Made by a program: the position numbers and the translations under genes
Notes under the pieces: generated by a model
What the model saw: only the letters and a program-made list of their open reading frames with translations
Database searches by the model: none
Told to the model about the DNA's origin: nothing
In this document: positions 23,464-32,418 of the stretch, one piece after another
How positions within the stretch are numbered: the first letter of the stretch is position 1
Layout of the letters: every line of letters starts with the position of its first letter
Source of the DNA: Flavobacteriales bacterium
GTDB lineage: Bacteria > Bacteroidota > Bacteroidia > Flavobacteriales_D > Cryomorphaceae
Assembly (NCBI GenBank): GCA_007125175.1
Contig: SLDS01000032.1
Coordinates: 1-35,487, forward strand
Direction of reading: 5' to 3'
DNA: 35,487 bases

Positions 23464-26292
23464 ATGAAAAAGGCACTCAAAATATTCGGTATCACCATCG
23501 TGGTACTCTTCTTAATCTTGCTCATACTTCCCTTCGCCCTGAAGGGCAAGATTGTCGAGCTCATCAAGGCCCAAGCCAACGAAAACCTGAATGCACAGGT
23601 AGATTTTAGCGATGTGCGCCTCTCACTCATCCGCAATTTCCCCAATCTCTCAGTAGGCATCGAAGAGCTCAGCCTCATTGGCATCGAGGATTTTGAAGGA
23701 GATACACTCACCTACATGGATGAGCTTTTCCTTACGGTAAATGTGATGAGCGCCATTCGCGGCGATGAAATTGAAATCAAGACAATCGACTTGCGCCGCC
23801 CTGTAATCAATATTTTGATTCATGAAGACGGAAAGGCCAATTATGATATCGCCAAGGAGAGCGATAGTATCGAAGAGGAGGAGAGCGCCGAAGCTGCATC
23901 AGATGTGAATCTAAATATCAAGTCTTATTCCATCATCGATGGCCGTGTGGTGTATGATGATGCCAGCCTTGGATTTTATTTACTCCTCCACGGGCTCGAT
24001 CACCGGGGCAATGGAGACTTCTCACAAGAAGTCTTTACCCTTTACACGCAGAGCAGCATTGAGGCCGTGGATGTGAAGTACGGAGGCATCAAATACCTGC
24101 GCAGGGCAAAGGCCGATCTCAAGGCCGATATTGCAATGGATTTCAATGAATTCAAGTTTGCCTTCATGGAAAATGAACTCGATGTGAACCGCCTGGAGCT
24201 CGCCTTTGATGGGTGGCTGGCCATGCCTGGTGATGACATCGAGATGGATATTTCCTTTCAATCCCTCAGGTCGGATTTGCTCACTATTCTTTCTTTGGTA
24301 CCGGCCGAGTTTGCCGATGATCTCGATGGTGTGGAAGCGCAGGGTACGCTCAGCCTCGATGGCTATGTGAAGGGAATCTACAATGAGGCCTCCATGCCGG
24401 GCTATGGTATCGATTTGCTTGTGGAGTCAGGGCGCATCCAATATCCAGATTTGCCGAGGAGCATAGAAAACATCGGTATTGAAAGCCATATCAAGAGCCC
24501 CGGCGGAAGCGATATGGACTTGCTGACTGTGGATGTGCCACGCTTTTACATGGAGATTGGCAAGACACAGTCTCAGCCCAATACCGTCGATGCCATGCTC
24601 GCATTGCGAAACCCTGTGAGCGATCCGGCCATCAAAACACGTGTGGATGCCGACCTCGATTTGGGCAGCTTCAAAGATGTACTGCCCCTCGGTGATGACC
24701 TTGAGCTCAAAGGCATCTTTGCCGCCCACTTTGCCCTCGATGGTGTGATGAGCGATATCGAAGCTTCGCGCTTTGACCGCTTCACAGCGGGAGGAGATGT
24801 TGCGCTCCAAGATTTTGTCTACAGGGAGGGAGATATGAAGGTCGGTATCTCCACAGCCGCGGCCGACTTCAGTCCCCAGCGCTTCAATATCTCGAAACTG
24901 TTGATGGACTATGATGAGATCAATATGTCATTCTCCGGATTTGTAGACAACTATGTGGCTTACGCCCTGAAAAGCGAAGACCTTCACGGTCGCTTCAATT
25001 TCACTGCCGACCGCATTGACCTGAACCGCTACATGGGTGAAAGCGAGGAGGAGGATGTGGAAGAGCAGGAGGAAGAAGAAAGCAGCTTTGGAATCATAGA
25101 AGTGCCGGCCGGCTACGACCTGAGCCTGGAGGCTACCATTGGTGAAATTCTCTACGGTGAGGTATCTATGAAAAATGTACATGGCGAAATTGGTATCAAG
25201 GAACGCAGGGCGGCCTTGCAAGATCTCAATTTCGACATGTTGGGAGGCAATGTAGGCCTCAATGGCTCATACAGCACCGCAAATCCGGAAGTGCCTCGGG
25301 TCAATTTCGGATTCGACCTGAAGAACATTGACATCGATGCCATGGCCGATGCATTTCGGGCGGTGGAAAAGATGGCTCCGATCGCCAAGCATGCCAGCGG
25401 CGCCATCAGCAGCCGCTTCAGCATACAGACCGACCTCAATGCCCAGATGGAGCCGATATACGAGGGGATGAGGGGTTCCGGTAATCTCAGGAGCAGTCTG
25501 CTCGTGCTGGAGGGCGGGGAGTTTATCGAAAAGCTCAGCAGCACCTTGAAGTCTCCTAAGCTTGCACGACAGGAAATTCGCAATATCAACCTCAGCTTCG
25601 TGATCGAAGACGGGCGCATCGTGACCTCACCATTTGACGTAAGTATCAACCAAATGGAGGCCAATATTTCGGGCTATAGCAGCTTCGATCAGAAGATTGA
25701 TTACCTCATGAAGATGAAAGTGCCCAGAAGCGAACTGGGCTCTGACTTCAACAAAATGGCCGAAAGCCTCCTTTCAAAGGCTGGCTCACTTTTTGGAGGT
25801 CAAGGAGGCCTGAGTCTCGGTGAGACCATCAAAGTAGATGTGCGGGTGCACGGTGACCTGAGCAGCCCGAGCATCAGTCCAAGCTTTGCCGGCATGGACG
25901 ATGTGGTGAGCAGCACCAAAGATCAGGTAAAGGAAAAAGTGGAAGAGAAGGTGCAGGAAGTCATCGACGATACCAAAGAGAAAGCGCGGGAAGAAGCCCG
26001 AAAGCAGGCTGATAAGATTTTGGCCGACGCCCAGCGCAAGGCCGATCGGGTGGTGAGTGAGAGCGCTGATGCCGCTCGGCGCATCCGCGAAGAGGGAGAG
26101 CGCGCTGCCGAACGCATCTTGCGTGAGGCAGGAAGCAATCCCATTGCACAGGCAGCGGCCCGTCCGGCTGCCGATCGGGCGAGAGAGGAAGCCAATCGCC
26201 GGGCCAATCAGGTGGAGCAGGAGGGAAAGACCCAAAGTGACAGAATCATGAAAGAGGCTCGAGATGAAGCCGACAGAATACTGCAAGATTAG
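23464..26292 (+). CDS. AsmA-family protein with C-terminal coiled coil
   Basis: 942 residues. An N-terminal membrane anchor (about 5-27, FGITIVVLFLILLILPFAL) precedes a long beta-rich periplasmic part. It opens with FSDVRLSLIRNFPNLSVGIEELSLIG, characteristic of AsmA/YhdP/TamB-type bridge proteins thought to carry phospholipids between membranes. AsmA-like C-terminal features include GSGNLRSSLLVLEGGEFIEKL and ISGYSSFDQKIDYLMKMKVPRSEL. Two acidic patches (about 133-150 and 526-545) interrupt the body. Residues 820-942 are a charged Ala/Glu/Arg/Lys coiled coil with repeated EEAxxxADxIL and RxxxERAAERIL patterns, unlike the body and unusual for the family. It sits 13 bases after the symporter, and its 3' end overlaps the open frame of the next gene by 29 bases. 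Confidence 0.85.
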   Translation: MKKALKIFGITIVVLFLILLILPFALKGKIVELIKAQANENLNAQVDFSDVRLSLIRNFPNLSVGIEELSLIGIEDFEGDTLTYMDELFLTVNVMSAIRGDEIEIKTIDLRRPVINILIHEDGKANYDIAKESDSIEEEESAEAASDVNLNIKSYSIIDGRVVYDDASLGFYLLLHGLDHRGNGDFSQEVFTLYTQSSIEAVDVKYGGIKYLRRAKADLKADIAMDFNEFKFAFMENELDVNRLELAFDGWLAMPGDDIEMDISFQSLRSDLLTILSLVPAEFADDLDGVEAQGTLSLDGYVKGIYNEASMPGYGIDLLVESGRIQYPDLPRSIENIGIESHIKSPGGSDMDLLTVDVPRFYMEIGKTQSQPNTVDAMLALRNPVSDPAIKTRVDADLDLGSFKDVLPLGDDLELKGIFAAHFALDGVMSDIEASRFDRFTAGGDVALQDFVYREGDMKVGISTAAADFSPQRFNISKLLMDYDEINMSFSGFVDNYVAYALKSEDLHGRFNFTADRIDLNRYMGESEEEDVEEQEEEESSFGIIEVPAGYDLSLEATIGEILYGEVSMKNVHGEIGIKERRAALQDLNFDMLGGNVGLNGSYSTANPEVPRVNFGFDLKNIDIDAMADAFRAVEKMAPIAKHASGAISSRFSIQTDLNAQMEPIYEGMRGSGNLRSSLLVLEGGEFIEKLSSTLKSPKLARQEIRNINLSFVIEDGRIVTSPFDVSINQMEANISGYSSFDQKIDYLMKMKVPRSELGSDFNKMAESLLSKAGSLFGGQGGLSLGETIKVDVRVHGDLSSPSISPSFAGMDDVVSSTKDQVKEKVEEKVQEVIDDTKEKAREEARKQADKILADAQRKADRVVSESADAARRIREEGERAAERILREAGSNPIAQAAARPAADRAREEANRRANQVEQEGKTQSDRIMKEARDEADRILQD

Positions 26293-28438
26293 GGAAGGCA
26301 GCTACAAGCCAGGGCAGCAGCCATCATGGCTAAGCGCTTCACGCACGGGGCACAGCGCTGGATTGGGCCCTTTGGTGCCGCTACCATGCAGTGGGCGGAG
26401 GCGCGGCTATGGCATACTGATCCTCGTATGGGCTGTTCTGGCACTATGCGCGCTTTCCCAAAACGAGCTGCTCGCACAGAACTGTGAGGAGAGCGAAAAC
26501 CGAAAGGCCCTGAAATGGTTGGACAAGGCCAAGGATGGCTCCCACAGCAACCGCGAGAAGCTCGACTTTGCAGAGCGCTCCCTGCAGGCAGATCCCGATT
26601 GCATACAATGCTTGATGCTCCGGGCTAGATTGCTCTACCGCATTGCCAATGAGGAGAGAAGCAGCCTGGATCCGGCCTTGAACAGTTTCGTACAAGTGGC
26701 CTCTGCCTGCCCGGGCTACCACGCAGATGCGCATTATTTCGCCGGGCTGATACAGTATGTCAATGAGTCTTATCGTGAGGCAGTGGAGCATTTCGAAGCC
26801 TTTTTGCTCTTTGATACTGAGGCGGGCAAGCGCTCCCGCGACCATGCCGCCAAAGAGAAAGATGTGGCACGATTGCTTCCGGAAATCCGCTTCTATGTGG
26901 ATTTTTACGACAATCCTGTGCCTTACAATCCCGTACGACTCGACAAGGTGAATAGCGCTGCTGATGAATACCTTCCCATGCTCTCACCCGACAATGCCTT
27001 TCTCTTCTTTACCCGCAAGGAAAAAATCAAGGAAAAGGGCAGCGTGTATTCCAGGGAGGTGGAGACCTTCATGAAAAGCCGCCGCGAGGGAGGCAACCTC
27101 GATTACGATCATCCCGAGCCCTTGCCGCCGCCCTTCAATGTAGGGGATAACTACGGTGGGGTGAGCATTTCGCTTGACAACCGAGAGATGTTTGTTACCG
27201 TTTGCAAGCCAGCAGCTTCGGGATATAATAATTGCGATATCTACATGACCCATTTTGATCGAAAAAAAGATGAGTCGGGAGCTGTGGTATTCGAGTGGTC
27301 GGGCTTGCAAAATCTAGGGCCAAATGTGAATACTCCGGATGGTTGGGAGGCCCAGCCCAGCATTTCGGCTGATGGGAAAGTGCTCTATTTCGCGAGCGTG
27401 AGAGCGGGGAGCACCCCCGACAAAGACGGCAATCCGAGCATCGATATATACAGCTCCGAGCGCATGCCAGATGGCGATTGGAGCCCTGCTGAGCCGCTCA
27501 ATGTACAAATCAATACCCCCGGCAACGACAAGAGCCCCTTCCTCCACTCCGATAGCCGCACCCTCTATTTTTCCAGCAATGGGAGACCCGGTGCCGGCGG
27601 CTACGATATCTATTACTCCCGACAGGACAGCGCCGGCAATTGGACTACACCGCGCAATCTGGGTTATCCCATCAATTCCAATAAGGATGAGCATGGCCTG
27701 GTGGTGAGCACCGATGGCCGCACAGCCCTTTTCGCTTCCGCAAATCCGGCCGGATCACGCAGCCTGGATATTTATGCCTTCGATCTTCCCCAAAAGGCAA
27801 GACCCGAAAAGGTACTTATTCTTAAAGGTAATGCACTGGATGGCAATGGAGAAGCCCTGCAAGATGCCCGGATAGAGCTCAAATACGCCCGGAGTGAGCA
27901 GACGCGCGATTTTAGTGTCGACGAGGAAGACGGCCACTACGCAGCGGTGGTCAACTTGCGCGAGGATGAGGAGGTGCTCGTATCGGTGAAGAGCAAAAGC
28001 ACTGATATCGCCTTTAACAGTCGGGTGTATACCCTCGCCGATACCCTTGAAAGTGTGCGCGAACTCGACCTTAAATTGGAACGCATAGAACCCGGTAAAA
28101 CCTACCGCGTCAATGATATTCGCTTTGCCACTGCCTCCAGCATTATCGATGCAGCTTCCCGGAAGGTGCTCAAGGAGTTTGCCTCCTACCTGCTGGAAAA
28201 TCCCGGCCTACACATTGAGGTGCTCGGTCATACCGACAATGTGGGAGACCCTTACAAGAATCTGGTGCTCAGTACAGATAGGGCTTTCGAGGTATTCGGT
28301 TACCTCCAGGAGGAAGGTGTGGAACCGAGCCGACTCAGCTTCAAGGGCTACGGCGAAACCAAGCCCATAGTGCCCAATGACAGCCCTGAAAACCAGGCCC
28401 TGAACAGACGAACAGAATTTCGTGTATTGCGCAAATAA
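26264..28438 (+). CDS. PorE-like OmpA protein: TPR, beta-propeller, CRD and OmpA domains
   Basis: 724 residues from the ATG at 26264. TPR-like helices (about 80-200, with HADAHYFAGLIQYVNESYREAVEHFEAFL) are followed by a PD40/WD40-type propeller (about 230-520, with repeats such as QPSISADGKVLYFAS and KSPFLHSDSRTLYFSSNGRPGAGGYDIY), a regulatory-like fold (about 525-600), and an OmpA peptidoglycan-binding domain (about 612-724, GHTDNVGD near 655, NLVLSTDRAFEV, NRRTEFRV). This order matches PorE, a periplasmic anchor of the type IX secretion machine, but Bacteroidota have many paralogues. The hydrophobic signal (GYGILILVWAVLALCALSQNELLAQ) begins only at residue 48. The true start may be the GTG at 26375, which would give a normal signal peptide and remove the overlap with the AsmA gene. 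Confidence 0.85.
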   Translation: MKPTEYCKIREGSYKPGQQPSWLSASRTGHSAGLGPLVPLPCSGRRRGYGILILVWAVLALCALSQNELLAQNCEESENRKALKWLDKAKDGSHSNREKLDFAERSLQADPDCIQCLMLRARLLYRIANEERSSLDPALNSFVQVASACPGYHADAHYFAGLIQYVNESYREAVEHFEAFLLFDTEAGKRSRDHAAKEKDVARLLPEIRFYVDFYDNPVPYNPVRLDKVNSAADEYLPMLSPDNAFLFFTRKEKIKEKGSVYSREVETFMKSRREGGNLDYDHPEPLPPPFNVGDNYGGVSISLDNREMFVTVCKPAASGYNNCDIYMTHFDRKKDESGAVVFEWSGLQNLGPNVNTPDGWEAQPSISADGKVLYFASVRAGSTPDKDGNPSIDIYSSERMPDGDWSPAEPLNVQINTPGNDKSPFLHSDSRTLYFSSNGRPGAGGYDIYYSRQDSAGNWTTPRNLGYPINSNKDEHGLVVSTDGRTALFASANPAGSRSLDIYAFDLPQKARPEKVLILKGNALDGNGEALQDARIELKYARSEQTRDFSVDEEDGHYAAVVNLREDEEVLVSVKSKSTDIAFNSRVYTLADTLESVRELDLKLERIEPGKTYRVNDIRFATASSIIDAASRKVLKEFASYLLENPGLHIEVLGHTDNVGDPYKNLVLSTDRAFEVFGYLQEEGVEPSRLSFKGYGETKPIVPNDSPENQALNRRTEFRVLRK

Positions 28439-28456
28439 AGCCTGCGCGGCATTGCT

Positions 28457-28464
28457 TATATTTG
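28457..28464 (+). promoter_or_regulatory. -7 box for the DUF4920 gene
   Basis: TATATTTG exactly matches TAnnTTTG, 19 bases before the ATG at 28483. The -33 element is not evident. Confidence 0.4.
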
Positions 28465-28482
28465 CAAGCAAATTAAAACCCT

Positions 28483-29001
28483 ATGAAGATCCCTACACGC
28501 ATTGCACTCTTTGCAATTACAGTTTTGTTTTACGCTTGTGGCGCTCCTGATAGCGACCAAGCCCAGGAAAGCGATTCCGATCCCGCCAAAGTGGTGGAAT
28601 TGCCAACAGTACATTACTATGGAGACAGCATCACAGCTGATGGAGCCTTGAGCCCCCACGATATGCTCAGCATGATGGAAGGCCACGACAGCCTGGAGGT
28701 AAAGCTGAGGGCCAATATCAATCAAACCTGCAAGATGAAGGGCTGCTGGATGACCCTCGACATGGGCGATGATCAGGAGATGCGTGTGCGCTTCAAGGAT
28801 TATGGATTTTTCGTTCCCAAGGAAGGAGCCGAAGGCAAGGAAGCCATTATTGAGGGTGTTGCTTTTGTAGACACCATCACCGTGGAGCACCTGCGCCACC
28901 TGGCCGAAGACGCCGGTAAATCAGCCGATGAGATTGCTGCCATCAATCAGCCTGAAGTTTCTGTGAACTTTGAGGCAAGAGGGGTGATCATCAGCGAATG
29001 A
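28483..29001 (+). CDS. DUF4920 lipoprotein
   Basis: 172 residues. The N-terminus MKIPTRIALFAITVLFYACGAPDSD is a lipoprotein signal with the lipobox Cys at residue 19 (FYAC). An acidic linker (SDQAQESDSDPAK) follows. The domain shows the DUF4920 pattern: HYYGDSITADGAL, a CKMKGCWMTLDMGD block with two conserved cysteines, RVRFKDYGFFVPKEGAEGK, EGVAFVDTITVEHLRHLAEDAGKS and a C-terminal FEARGVIIS. The family is common in Bacteroidota and uncharacterised. The CxxxGCWM motif suggests metal or thiol chemistry (inference). The residue after the lipobox Cys is Gly and Asp does not follow at +2, so transfer to the outer membrane is likely. It has its own promoter-like box and a terminator downstream at 29047. 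Confidence 0.85.
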   Translation: MKIPTRIALFAITVLFYACGAPDSDQAQESDSDPAKVVELPTVHYYGDSITADGALSPHDMLSMMEGHDSLEVKLRANINQTCKMKGCWMTLDMGDDQEMRVRFKDYGFFVPKEGAEGKEAIIEGVAFVDTITVEHLRHLAEDAGKSADEIAAINQPEVSVNFEARGVIISE

Positions 29002-29046
29002 TATTTGGAGCTTTAGTGCATTAAGGCCGGAAGCCCGAAGATAAGC

Positions 29047-29071
29047 AAGCGCAGCAATGCGCTTTTTTCTT
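29047..29071 (+). terminator. intrinsic terminator after the DUF4920 gene
   Basis: AAGCGCA-GCAA-TGCGCTT (29047-29064) is a perfect 7-bp stem with a GCAA tetraloop, continuing into TTTTTTCTT. It separates the lipoprotein gene from the E1 gene. Confidence 0.8.
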
Positions 29072-29140
29072 GGACTTGGTCGGCTGCCGCGAGGGCCTCG
29101 TTTGTCAAAGACCCTCATCCGCTGAGCAAAGCGAAATACA

Positions 29141-29148
29141 TACCTTTG
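29141..29148 (+). promoter_or_regulatory. -7 box for the fused E1 gene
   Basis: TACCTTTG exactly matches TAnnTTTG, 17 bases before the ATG at 29165. There is no clear -33 TTTG at normal spacing. The upstream terminator makes an independent promoter here likely. Confidence 0.45.
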
Positions 29149-29164
29149 ATGCAAATCCACAGCA

Positions 29165-31168
29165 ATGATCGAAAGCCCGGTTGATAAGCAAAGCTTTTTT
29201 GAGCGAAAAGGATTGAGCGATGATGAACTGCTCGCACTCTACGAAGGCATTCTCAAGCCCCGAATGATCGAGGAGAAGATGCTCATCCTCTTGCGCTCGG
29301 GCAAGATATCCAAGTGGTTTTCGGGCATAGGGCAAGAGGCGATTGGTGTGGGCGTGTGCATGGCCCTCGAGCCCGATGAATACATCTTGCCCATGCACCG
29401 CAATCTGGGCGTATTCACCTCTCGCGGCTTGCCCCTCGCACGACTCTTTGCACAGTTTCAGGGCAAGGAACTGGGCTACAGTCAGGGGAGGGAGCGCTCC
29501 TTTCACTTTGGGGTGAAGGAGGCCAATATTGTGGGAATGATCTCTCACCTCGGGCCGCAGATGGGCATTGCTGACGGTATCGCCCTCGCGCACAAATTGA
29601 GCGGGGAGCAAAAAGTTGCTGCGGTTTTTACCGGTGATGGTGGCACGAGCGAAGGTGATTTTCACGAAAGTGTGAATACTGCTGCCGTGTGGGACTTGCC
29701 GGTACTCTTCATCATCGAAAACAATGGTTACGGACTCTCAACCCCCTCCAAAGAACAATTCCGCTGCGCCCATTTTGTAGACAAAGCCCCTGGCTATGGA
29801 ATCGAAGCCGTGCAGATACACGGCAATAATGTGCTGGAGGTATACACCCGTATCCTTGAGCTGGCTGAGGATGTACGCCGCAATCCACGTCCCGTGCTGG
29901 TGGAGTGCCTCACCTTTCGCATGCGCGGCCACGAGGAGGCTTCCGGCACCAAGTATGTGCCCGATGAACTGATGCAGGAGTGGGCCGCCAAGGATCCACT
30001 GCGCAATTATGAGGCATTCCTGCTCAAGGAGGGTGTGTTGACCCAGCAGCGCATAGAGTCCATGCGGGCATCCATTAAAAATGAAATCGATGCAGGCCTT
30101 CAGGAGGCTTATGCTCAGGAGCCCATCACGGCCGATCTGGAAAAGGAGCTTCGCGAGGTATACGCACCTTACACATATGTGGAGCATGAGCCTTCCGGCA
30201 AAATGAAGGAGATGCGCTTGGTAGACGCCGTGAGCGATGGCCTGCGTGAGGCCATGCAGCGCCATCCCAAGCTGGTCTTGATGGGGCAGGATATCGCCGA
30301 ATATGGAGGCGTATTTAAGGTCACAGAAGGCTTTGTAGAATCCTTTGGCAAAGAGCGGGTGCGAAATACCCCGCTTTGCGAGGCAGCCATCTTAGGTGCA
30401 GCTTTGGGGCTGAGCATCAAAGGCTATAAGGCCATGGTCGAAATGCAGTTTGCCGATTTTGTATCGGAGGGCTTCAATCAGATCGTCAATAACCTTGCAA
30501 AAATCCACTACCGCTGGGGGCAGCATGCCGACGTGGTGGTGCGCATGCCTACAGGAGCTGGCGTACAGGCGGGGCCATTTCACTCGCAGAGCAATGAGGC
30601 TTGGTTTACCCATGTACCCGGACTCAAAGTACTTTATCCAGCCTTTCCTCAGGATGCAAAAGGATTGCTTATCAGTGCTTTTGAAGATCCGAATCCCATT
30701 TTGTTTTTTGAGCACAAGGCCCTCTATCGCAGCCTGAAAGGGGAAGTGCCTGAGGGATATTACAACATGCCCATAGGAGAGGCTGCGGTCTTGAATGAGG
30801 GCTCAGAAGTTAGCATCATCACCTATGGCATGGGGGTGCATTGGGCCCTGGCATTGCTCGATCAATTGCCAGATGCCTCCATAGAGATCCTCGATCTGCG
30901 CAGCCTGCTGCCCATGGATACCGAGTCCATTTTCAAGTCGGTGCGAAAAACCGGTAGGGCATTGGTGCTGCATGAGGACACCCTCTTCGGAGGTATTGGG
31001 GGAGAGATTGCTGCTCAGATCACGGAGCATTGCTTTGAAGATCTCGATGCCCCTGTGAAGCGCTGTGCCAGCTTGGATACACCCGTTCCATTTGCCGGCA
31101 ATCTCGAGAAGCAGTTTTTGGCGAATAGCCGCCTGCTCAAAATCATGGAAGAACTCCTGGCTTACTGA
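29165..31168 (+). CDS. 2-oxoacid dehydrogenase E1, fused alpha and beta subunits
   Basis: 667 residues combining E1-alpha (about 1-335) and E1-beta (about 345-667) of a branched-chain-type 2-oxoacid dehydrogenase (2-oxoisovalerate, EC 1.2.4.4), which decarboxylates the 2-oxoacid on thiamine diphosphate and acylates the E2 lipoyl domain. The alpha half shows SGIGQEAIGVG, YILPMHRNLGVFTSRG, the TPP-binding GDGGTSEGDFHESVNTAAVW...ENNGYGLST near 157-190, and FRMRGHEEASG. The beta half shows VDAVSDGLREAM, MGQDIAEYGGVFKVTEG, the catalytic-Glu CEAAILGAALGLS region and EDPNPILFFEHK. The fused arrangement is normal in Bacteroidota. No E2 or E3 gene is adjacent, so the complex partners are elsewhere. 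Substrate choice between branched-chain and pyruvate is by resemblance only. Confidence 0.92.
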   Translation: MIESPVDKQSFFERKGLSDDELLALYEGILKPRMIEEKMLILLRSGKISKWFSGIGQEAIGVGVCMALEPDEYILPMHRNLGVFTSRGLPLARLFAQFQGKELGYSQGRERSFHFGVKEANIVGMISHLGPQMGIADGIALAHKLSGEQKVAAVFTGDGGTSEGDFHESVNTAAVWDLPVLFIIENNGYGLSTPSKEQFRCAHFVDKAPGYGIEAVQIHGNNVLEVYTRILELAEDVRRNPRPVLVECLTFRMRGHEEASGTKYVPDELMQEWAAKDPLRNYEAFLLKEGVLTQQRIESMRASIKNEIDAGLQEAYAQEPITADLEKELREVYAPYTYVEHEPSGKMKEMRLVDAVSDGLREAMQRHPKLVLMGQDIAEYGGVFKVTEGFVESFGKERVRNTPLCEAAILGAALGLSIKGYKAMVEMQFADFVSEGFNQIVNNLAKIHYRWGQHADVVVRMPTGAGVQAGPFHSQSNEAWFTHVPGLKVLYPAFPQDAKGLLISAFEDPNPILFFEHKALYRSLKGEVPEGYYNMPIGEAAVLNEGSEVSIITYGMGVHWALALLDQLPDASIEILDLRSLLPMDTESIFKSVRKTGRALVLHEDTLFGGIGGEIAAQITEHCFEDLDAPVKRCASLDTPVPFAGNLEKQFLANSRLLKIMEELLAY

Positions 31169-31187
31169 CTTGTAGACAAGGTCTTTT
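31167..31187 (+). terminator. weak hairpin between convergent genes
   Basis: GACTTGT (31167-31173) pairs with ACAAGGTC (31176-31183) with one G-T pair and one bulged A, followed by TTTT. It overlaps the E1 stop codon and precedes the convergent rlmL-like gene end at 31192. Confidence 0.35.
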
Positions 31188-31191
31188 GACT

Positions 31192-32418
31192 TTATACCCT
31201 CTTCTCCTCATTACGTGTATTAGGCTCACGACTTCCCTTATAGAGCTGAAAGCCGGAGTAGCGGCACTCAATGCCTCCATTGAGCAAGTGGTGGCTTATG
31301 AATGATCTCAGACTCAAGGCAAACATGGCTTCGCGATTGCCCGATAGTATCCATGCCCTGTAGCCTGTAAAGTCGGCCTTGAGCTTGTCGCCAATGCGCT
31401 TGTAGAGTCCCTCCAGGTCGCGGTCGTGGAGCCGCTCCCCGTAAGGAGGATTGAGCACCAGAAATCCCGGGGCAGGAGGTGGGCTATAGCCAAAGAAGTC
31501 GCCATGGCTTACTGTGATCACATCTGATAGCTGGGCTCTTTCTACCGATTCCTTTGCCATACGGGCGGCGTGGATGTCGATATCCAAAGCCACTATTGGG
31601 TGTGCGGGCTCGGTGATGCGCTGCACGCTTGCCTCGCGAATGATGTCGAATAGCTCCGCATCGAAGTCCTTCCAATGCATGAAGGCAAAATCTTTTCTCA
31701 TAAGTCCGGGAGCGATCTTCATGGCGATCATCGCCGCCTCTATGGCCAGGGTGCCCGAGCCGCACATGCCATCTACGAAAGCGGTCTTGCCCTCATATCC
31801 ACCCAGCATGAGCATGCCTGCTGCGAGGCATTCATTGAGTGGTGCTTTGGCTTCCCGTGCCCTGTAGCCCCGCATATTGAGGGTGCGGCCTGAGCTGTCG
31901 AGGGATATCCATACATCCGATCGATGGATCTTGACATGAACCACCACATCGGGCTGCTTTATGTCCACATTGGGCCGACTGCCTTGCACATCGCGAAATT
32001 GATCGACGATGGCGTCCTTTACCTTGAGGGCTGCGTAATGGCTGTGGCGGTGGAGTTCGCCGCTCACGGTCGATTTTACAGCAAATGTCTTCTCCACTGA
32101 GAAGAGCTCCGTCCATGCGATGGCCTTGGCACCCGTGTAGAGTGCGTCTTCGTCGGCTGCTTTGAAATGGCGTAGGGGTTTGAGCACCCTCAATGCAGTG
32201 CGCAAGCGAAGGTTAGACTTGTAGATGAGGTCTTTGTCGGCAGTAAAATGCACAGCCCGCCTTGCCGGCTTTACATCATTGGCACCTATGCTGCTCAGCT
32301 CTCTGGCCAGTACTTCTTCCAGTCCCTGCAAGGTGGTAGCCACCATGGCAAATCGTCCGGGACGTGCTTTCTTCGAATGTCTGTGCTTGTCCTTAGCCTC
32401 CTGCCTTCTTTGCTTCAT
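31192..32418 (-). CDS. THUMP-domain RNA methyltransferase (RlmL-like)
   Basis: 408 residues. A basic N-terminus, then a THUMP RNA-binding domain (about 60-175), then a Rossmann methyltransferase with motif I VDGMCGSGTLAIEAAM (about 215-230), ALDID at 277-281 and the N-methylating NPPYGERL at 323-330. This is the arrangement of RlmL, which makes m2G2445 in 23S rRNA (EC 2.1.1.173). The E. coli enzyme is fused to RlmK, whereas this one is the single-domain form found in many bacteria. The ATG at 32418 overlaps the SUI1 gene's end by 26 bases; the second ATG at 32346 (MVATTLQGLEEVLAREL) would match shorter relatives and avoid the overlap. It is the last gene of a three-gene minus-strand unit. Confidence 0.88.
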   Translation of the reverse strand: MKQRRQEAKDKHRHSKKARPGRFAMVATTLQGLEEVLARELSSIGANDVKPARRAVHFTADKDLIYKSNLRLRTALRVLKPLRHFKAADEDALYTGAKAIAWTELFSVEKTFAVKSTVSGELHRHSHYAALKVKDAIVDQFRDVQGSRPNVDIKQPDVVVHVKIHRSDVWISLDSSGRTLNMRGYRAREAKAPLNECLAAGMLMLGGYEGKTAFVDGMCGSGTLAIEAAMIAMKIAPGLMRKDFAFMHWKDFDAELFDIIREASVQRITEPAHPIVALDIDIHAARMAKESVERAQLSDVITVSHGDFFGYSPPPAPGFLVLNPPYGERLHDRDLEGLYKRIGDKLKADFTGYRAWILSGNREAMFALSLRSFISHHLLNGGIECRYSGFQLYKGSREPNTRNEEKRV

